Origin: SHLQ01 sp964562985
GTDB lineage: Bacteria > Actinomycetota > Acidimicrobiia > Acidimicrobiales > SHLQ01
DNA length: 43,101 bases
Direction: 5' to 3'
Assembly (NCBI GenBank): GCA_964562985.1
Contig: CAZLWE010000024.1
Location: forward strand, 1 to 43,101
Below the pieces are notes generated by a model. It was not told the DNA's origin. It saw only the letters and a program-made list of their open reading frames with translations, and did no database searches. Each line of letters opens with the position of its first letter. Position 1 is the first letter of the stretch. A program made the translations under genes and the position numbers. Shown here piece after piece: positions 40,421-43,101 of this stretch.

Positions 40421-41077
40421 TCACTGCCGTAACGCAATAGCCGAGCCGGTGGCGATGAGCACTGCGCTCTCCCCTGCCGTGAGGTATCGGCGAGACTTGG
40501 GGCTGGTCAGGACATGGCGGAAGCTGTGGCCGAGCCCAGCCCAAGCCAAGGTCACGATGGCGAACATCGCGAGTAGCGCTCCAGCGAGCGGCGCCCATTG
40601 GGCGATCGGTCCGGCGGAGAGGTCGATCACCGACGGCAGGATCGCCACGTAGAACGTAATCGCCACCGGGTTGCTGATCCCGAGAGCAAAGCCAACAGCC
40701 ACATCGGCGATCTCGATCCTGTCGGTAACGGCTCCCTCCGTCAGATCCTGCGATGCTGACGCAACTTCAGGCGGCGTCACACCCCGCTGATCCCATAGGC
40801 CTTTGAGTTTTCGGAGACCGGTGAACACCAGCCACCCGGCACCAAGCCACTTCACGACCACGAAGACCGATCGAGCGTTCTCCGCTAGCTCGGCAAGCCC
40901 GAACAGTGCCGCCGACAGCAGGACGAGCTTGGCGAGAGCAATCCCAGCCGCGAAAGGCAACGCCCGAATGAAGCCGCCCCCAATGCTCTTGCCGAGCAGA
41001 GTCATCGTGTCTGGTCCAGGCGTAATCGCGGACGCGAAAAACGCAACGCTAAACAAGATCAGTGACTCGAGCGACAT
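40421..41077 (-). CDS. LysE/RhtB-family amino-acid exporter
   Basis: A 218-residue membrane protein with about six helices. The N-terminal block ILFSVAFFASAITPGPDTMTLLGKSI is the family signature (F....TPGP....), followed by GFIRALPFAAGIALAKLVLL, GAGWLVFTGLRKLKGLW and GFALGISNPVAITFYVAILP, the second conserved stretch with NP. Exporters of this family pump out amino acids or similar solutes; the substrate here is unknown. It begins five bases after the trmI stop, so it is probably the last gene of the tRNA-modification operon. Confidence 0.88.
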   Translation of the reverse strand: MSLESLILFSVAFFASAITPGPDTMTLLGKSIGGGFIRALPFAAGIALAKLVLLSAALFGLAELAENARSVFVVVKWLGAGWLVFTGLRKLKGLWDQRGVTPPEVASASQDLTEGAVTDRIEIADVAVGFALGISNPVAITFYVAILPSVIDLSAGPIAQWAPLAGALLAMFAIVTLAWAGLGHSFRHVLTSPKSRRYLTAGESAVLIATGSAIALRQ

Positions 41078-41082
41078 TCGCG

Positions 41083-41853
41083 TTACAACAGTCGAGCGGA
41101 GGTGAGAAAGCCCGTGTGGCCGACCATTCGGTGGTCGGGGCGGACGGCTTGGTCTTTGACGTGCCAGCCGCGTTGCATAAACTCGGTGGTCTCGGCCATG
41201 ACGAAGCCGTGTTCCTTGAGCGCATCTCGGAACCGGGCCACCTGCATGACGCTCGGCGTGTAGGCGACCACGATGCCACCCTTGCGCAGCGCCGTTGCGA
41301 GGTGCGGGACGACCTCCCACGGCTCGGGGAGATCGAGCACGGCCCGATCGAAGCCGGTCTCGTCGATTCCGTCATAGGAACTTCGCAGCTGCACGTCGTA
41401 GCGGTCGAGCACCTCCTCACCCAGGATCGTGCTGACGTTCTCTTGGGCTCGCTGGGCGAAGTCCTCGCGAAGCTCGTAGCCGGTGATGTGGGCCCCGGCT
41501 CGAAGCATGGTCATCGAGAGTGCGCCGGACCCAACGCCGGTCTCGAATACTCGAGCACCGGGGAAGATGTCGGCGATCATCAGAATCGGGCCAAGGTCCT
41601 TTGGATAGATCACTTGGGCACCGCGAGGCATCTTGAGGATCAGCTCCGACAGCGTCGGGCGGATCACCAGATAGCTGGCCTTGCTGTTGTCTTGGCTGAC
41701 CTTGCCCTCGGGCTGGCCGATCACCGAATCGTGCGAGACGGCTCCCTTGTGGGAATGGAACTCCTTGCCCGCCTTGAGTGTCACCATGTAGCGGCGGTCC
41801 TTGGAGTCGACGAAGTGCACGATCTCCCCTGCGGCGAGTGGCTCGTTGCTCAT
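41083..41853 (-). CDS. trmI: tRNA (adenine-58-N1)-methyltransferase TrmI
   Basis: A 256-residue protein with the TrmI two-part layout: an N-terminal beta domain (LAAGEIVHFVDSKDRRYMVTL, SHKGAVSHDSVIGQPEG, then IRPTLSELILKMPRGAQVIYP) and a class I methyltransferase domain with ARVFETGVGSGALSMTM (motif I), GYELREDFA, and RAVLDLPEPWEV (motif IV, the DLP.PW signature). It makes m1A58 in the tRNA T-loop as a tetramer. The ATG at 41853 overlaps the ttuA stop by four bases. In M. tuberculosis the homologous gene is Rv2118c, near mpa, which agrees with its place here. Confidence 0.93.
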   Translation of the reverse strand: MSNEPLAAGEIVHFVDSKDRRYMVTLKAGKEFHSHKGAVSHDSVIGQPEGKVSQDNSKASYLVIRPTLSELILKMPRGAQVIYPKDLGPILMIADIFPGARVFETGVGSGALSMTMLRAGAHITGYELREDFAQRAQENVSTILGEEVLDRYDVQLRSSYDGIDETGFDRAVLDLPEPWEVVPHLATALRKGGIVVAYTPSVMQVARFRDALKEHGFVMAETTEFMQRGWHVKDQAVRPDHRMVGHTGFLTSARLL

Positions 41854-42797
41854 GTTCGTTCCTTCACTGGGGCTTTCCCCAATTCGACCGGCTGGGAGGT
41901 ATCCACGGCGACTCGTTCGACCAGACGACAGAACGCGCACACTTCGCCGGTCGTTGGGCTGCCGCAGCGCTCGCATGGCTCGAGCGAGACCTGGTCGCTG
42001 TCTCCCGTGAAAAGCGTTGCAGCACGTTCGAGAAACCCGAAGTAGAAGGCGTGCTTAGACCCGGGAGAATTGACCTCCATCGTGTTCAGCACCTCCTTGT
42101 ATTCGAGGTGCTTGTTGCCGGCGGCCATCGGGCACTCGTCGACGATGTAGTCGATCCCGCGAACCAGGCAATAGGCGGCCATCTCGCGCTCGCCGAGGCG
42201 AACTAACGGCTTGGCCTTGCGGGGGAACCCGTTGCCTGCGGGAAGTACCGGATACTGGCGGCCGAGGTAGTCGGTCTGCCAGCGGGCGACGTTGCCAAAG
42301 AGCACCGCAGCCTCGTCATCGAGGTTGTGTCCGGTCACGACCACGTCGAACCCGCCCTCTTTGGCTACCGAGTCGAAGATGTGGCGCTTGGACAGTCCAC
42401 ACGACGAGCACGGAACCCGTTTGGTGCGTTCGGCCGCCTCGGGAACGGTGAACCCATGGTCGGTGGCGAGGTCGACTTCGATCAGTTTCAGCCCACGCTC
42501 ATCGGCGAACCGGCGGCTGTAGCTCGAACTTGTCTCTGAGTACTCCCCGATTCCGAGACCGATGGAGAGCCCATGGGTTTCATAGCCAAGGTCGTGGAGA
42601 ATGTCCCACAGCGCGAGCGAGTCCTTACCGCCCGAGACCGCCACCAGGATGCGAGCATCGGGGGCGAACATGTCGAATTGTTTGATGGCCTTCTCGACCT
42701 GACGGCGACAGAACGCGATGAAGTGCTCGGCGCAAAACGCCGCATTGTGCTGCCGGAGTTCGATGACCGGCGCCGCCTTACAGACGCGACACTTCAC
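41850..42797 (-). CDS. ttuA: tRNA T54 2-thiolase TtuA
   Basis: A 315-residue PP-loop enzyme of the TtuA/TtcA group. The N-terminal zinc finger has C3, C6, C22 and H25; the PP-loop is VSGGKDSLALW (54-64); SSCGLSKRHIF follows. Cys130, Cys133 and Cys222 fall at the numbers of the three 4Fe-4S ligands described for Thermus TtuA. TGHNLDDEAA and a C-terminal zinc ribbon (CERCGSPTTGEVCAFC) complete the family pattern. It changes ribothymidine 54 to 2-thioribothymidine, taking sulfur from the TtuB carrier. The GTG start at 42797 overlaps the carrier stop and puts the zinc finger at the N-terminus. Confidence 0.93.
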   Translation of the reverse strand: MKCRVCKAAPVIELRQHNAAFCAEHFIAFCRRQVEKAIKQFDMFAPDARILVAVSGGKDSLALWDILHDLGYETHGLSIGLGIGEYSETSSSYSRRFADERGLKLIEVDLATDHGFTVPEAAERTKRVPCSSCGLSKRHIFDSVAKEGGFDVVVTGHNLDDEAAVLFGNVARWQTDYLGRQYPVLPAGNGFPRKAKPLVRLGEREMAAYCLVRGIDYIVDECPMAAGNKHLEYKEVLNTMEVNSPGSKHAFYFGFLERAATLFTGDSDQVSLEPCERCGSPTTGEVCAFCRLVERVAVDTSQPVELGKAPVKERT

Positions 42798-43000
42798 GAG
42801 GCTGCTGCGCCGCCTGAGATGACCGAGCGGATCTCTACTTCGGCGTCTTTGCGCAGTTGGTTGTTTCCGGCGACCAACGTGCCGTCGACGATGACGAGGA
42901 CCGATTCTCGGTTTAGGTCGAAGTGGTCGACGAGTGTGTGCACCGTGTGCGGCCCATCGAGTTCGACCTCCCGGTCCGGATTGCGGAACCGGACTTTCAC
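42794..43000 (-). CDS. ttuB: ThiS/MoaD-type sulfur carrier, probable TtuB, with tailed GG
   Basis: A 68-residue beta-grasp protein (MKVRFRNPDREVELDGPHTV, LVDHFDLNRESVLVIVDG, LRKDAEVEIRSVISGG). The diglycine of ThiS/MoaD/TtuB-type carriers is followed by four more residues, AAAS, so the C-terminus would have to be trimmed before adenylation and thiocarboxylation, as for tailed ubiquitin-like proteins. The stop overlaps the ttuA start (GTGA), which ties it to tRNA thiolation. The GTG at 43000 overlaps the stop of the gene upstream. Role as TtuB is inferred from the pairing; thiamine or molybdopterin carriers are less likely. Confidence 0.8.
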   Translation of the reverse strand: MKVRFRNPDREVELDGPHTVHTLVDHFDLNRESVLVIVDGTLVAGNNQLRKDAEVEIRSVISGGAAAS

Positions 43001-43101
43001 GACGCAGCGTCGACGTCGTCGAGGACCTCAATAATCTGATCCTGAACGTCGGTGTTCTTCGATCGGCGGGCAGCCTTGGCAGCTCGCTTCGCGTCTTTGG
43101 C
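42997..43101 (-). CDS. C-terminal end of an unidentified protein (cut by window edge)
   Basis: The last 34 codons of a frame that enters from the right edge encode a lysine/alanine-rich helix (AKDAKRAAKAARRSKN) followed by an acidic end (DQIIEVLDDVDAAS) and TGA. The TGA overlaps the ttuB GTG by three bases, so it belongs to the same operon. Too little is visible to name it. Confidence 0.6.
   Translation of the reverse strand, partial: AKDAKRAAKAARRSKNTDVQDQIIEVLDDVDAAS

Noticed and set aside
1..43101. tRNA, rRNA, CRISPR arrays, complete insertion sequences, prophage
   Set aside because: No cloverleaf with a TTCRA arm, no rRNA-like stretch, no spaced repeats of 25-40 bases with unique spacers, and no transposase or integrase were found by eye.

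Overview
The window looks like a chromosomal segment of a high-GC actinobacterium, most likely from the class Acidimicrobiia or a near relative, probably from a metagenome or draft assembly. It carries a complete Pup-proteasome locus (ARC/Mpa, Dop, Pup, PrcB, PrcA, PafA, PafB, PafC) followed by tatB-tatC and a HelY-type helicase, the gene order known from Mycobacterium. It also has an F420-type PPOX protein, DUF222/HNH (13E12-type) remnants, a double ThyX protein and many TANNNT leaderless promoters. The class assignment is inference from gene content; there is no rRNA or other marker in the window. Three runs of exactly 100 N sit in short tandem repeats. Two of them are flanked by identical 55-nt sequences, and removing the gap plus one copy restores the reading frame of the interrupted gene, so those two are assembly artefacts rather than missing genes.

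Layout. 1-5.7 kb is a worn region: a permease cut by the window edge with a divergent ArsR regulator, a MazEF-type toxin-antitoxin pair, an alpha/beta hydrolase, a methyltransferase, and four gene remnants (a membrane-protein tail, a SnoaL-like head, a frameshifted DUF222/HNH gene, a ureohydrolase tail). 5.7-9.2 kb holds a divergent pair of DM13-domain lipid-anchored or membrane-anchored proteins, a HAD phosphatase, a DUF2238-like membrane protein and small membrane proteins. 9.2-15 kb has a class III aminotransferase, an HI0933-type flavoprotein, a secreted protein with duplicated carbohydrate-binding-like modules, a PPOX/F420 protein and an S4 RNA-binding protein behind a possible attenuator. 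15.5-17.4 kb is an RGG-repeat protein and a 117-nt tandem repeat.

17.4-25.5 kb (minus strand) contains a GNAT, two conserved small proteins, double-domain ThyX, a DAGK-C-terminal-like protein, the helicase, tatC, tatB and a zinc-ribbon protein. 25.7-26.4 kb has a GDPD-like protein on the plus strand. 26.4-37.8 kb (minus) is the Pup-proteasome cluster, ending downstream in two type I signal peptidases and containing an extra XRE-type HTH gene between prcA and pafA. 38.0-39.8 kb holds two tandem sulfotransferases on the plus strand. 39.8-43.1 kb has a ferredoxin, a LysE-type exporter and an overlapping ttuB-ttuA-trmI set.

How it fits together. ARC unfolds proteins that PafA has tagged with Pup and feeds them to the PrcA/PrcB core; Dop prepares Pup and removes it. 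PafB/PafC are WYL regulators known to control the DNA-damage response in mycobacteria. The upstream ttuB-ttuA-trmI set is predicted to install 2-thio at position 54 and m1A58 in the tRNA T-loop, using a second ubiquitin-like protein as sulfur carrier. The most interesting points are this tRNA operon with its tailed sulfur carrier, the RGG-repeat protein, the XRE gene inside the proteasome operon, and the uniform leaderless promoter pattern.
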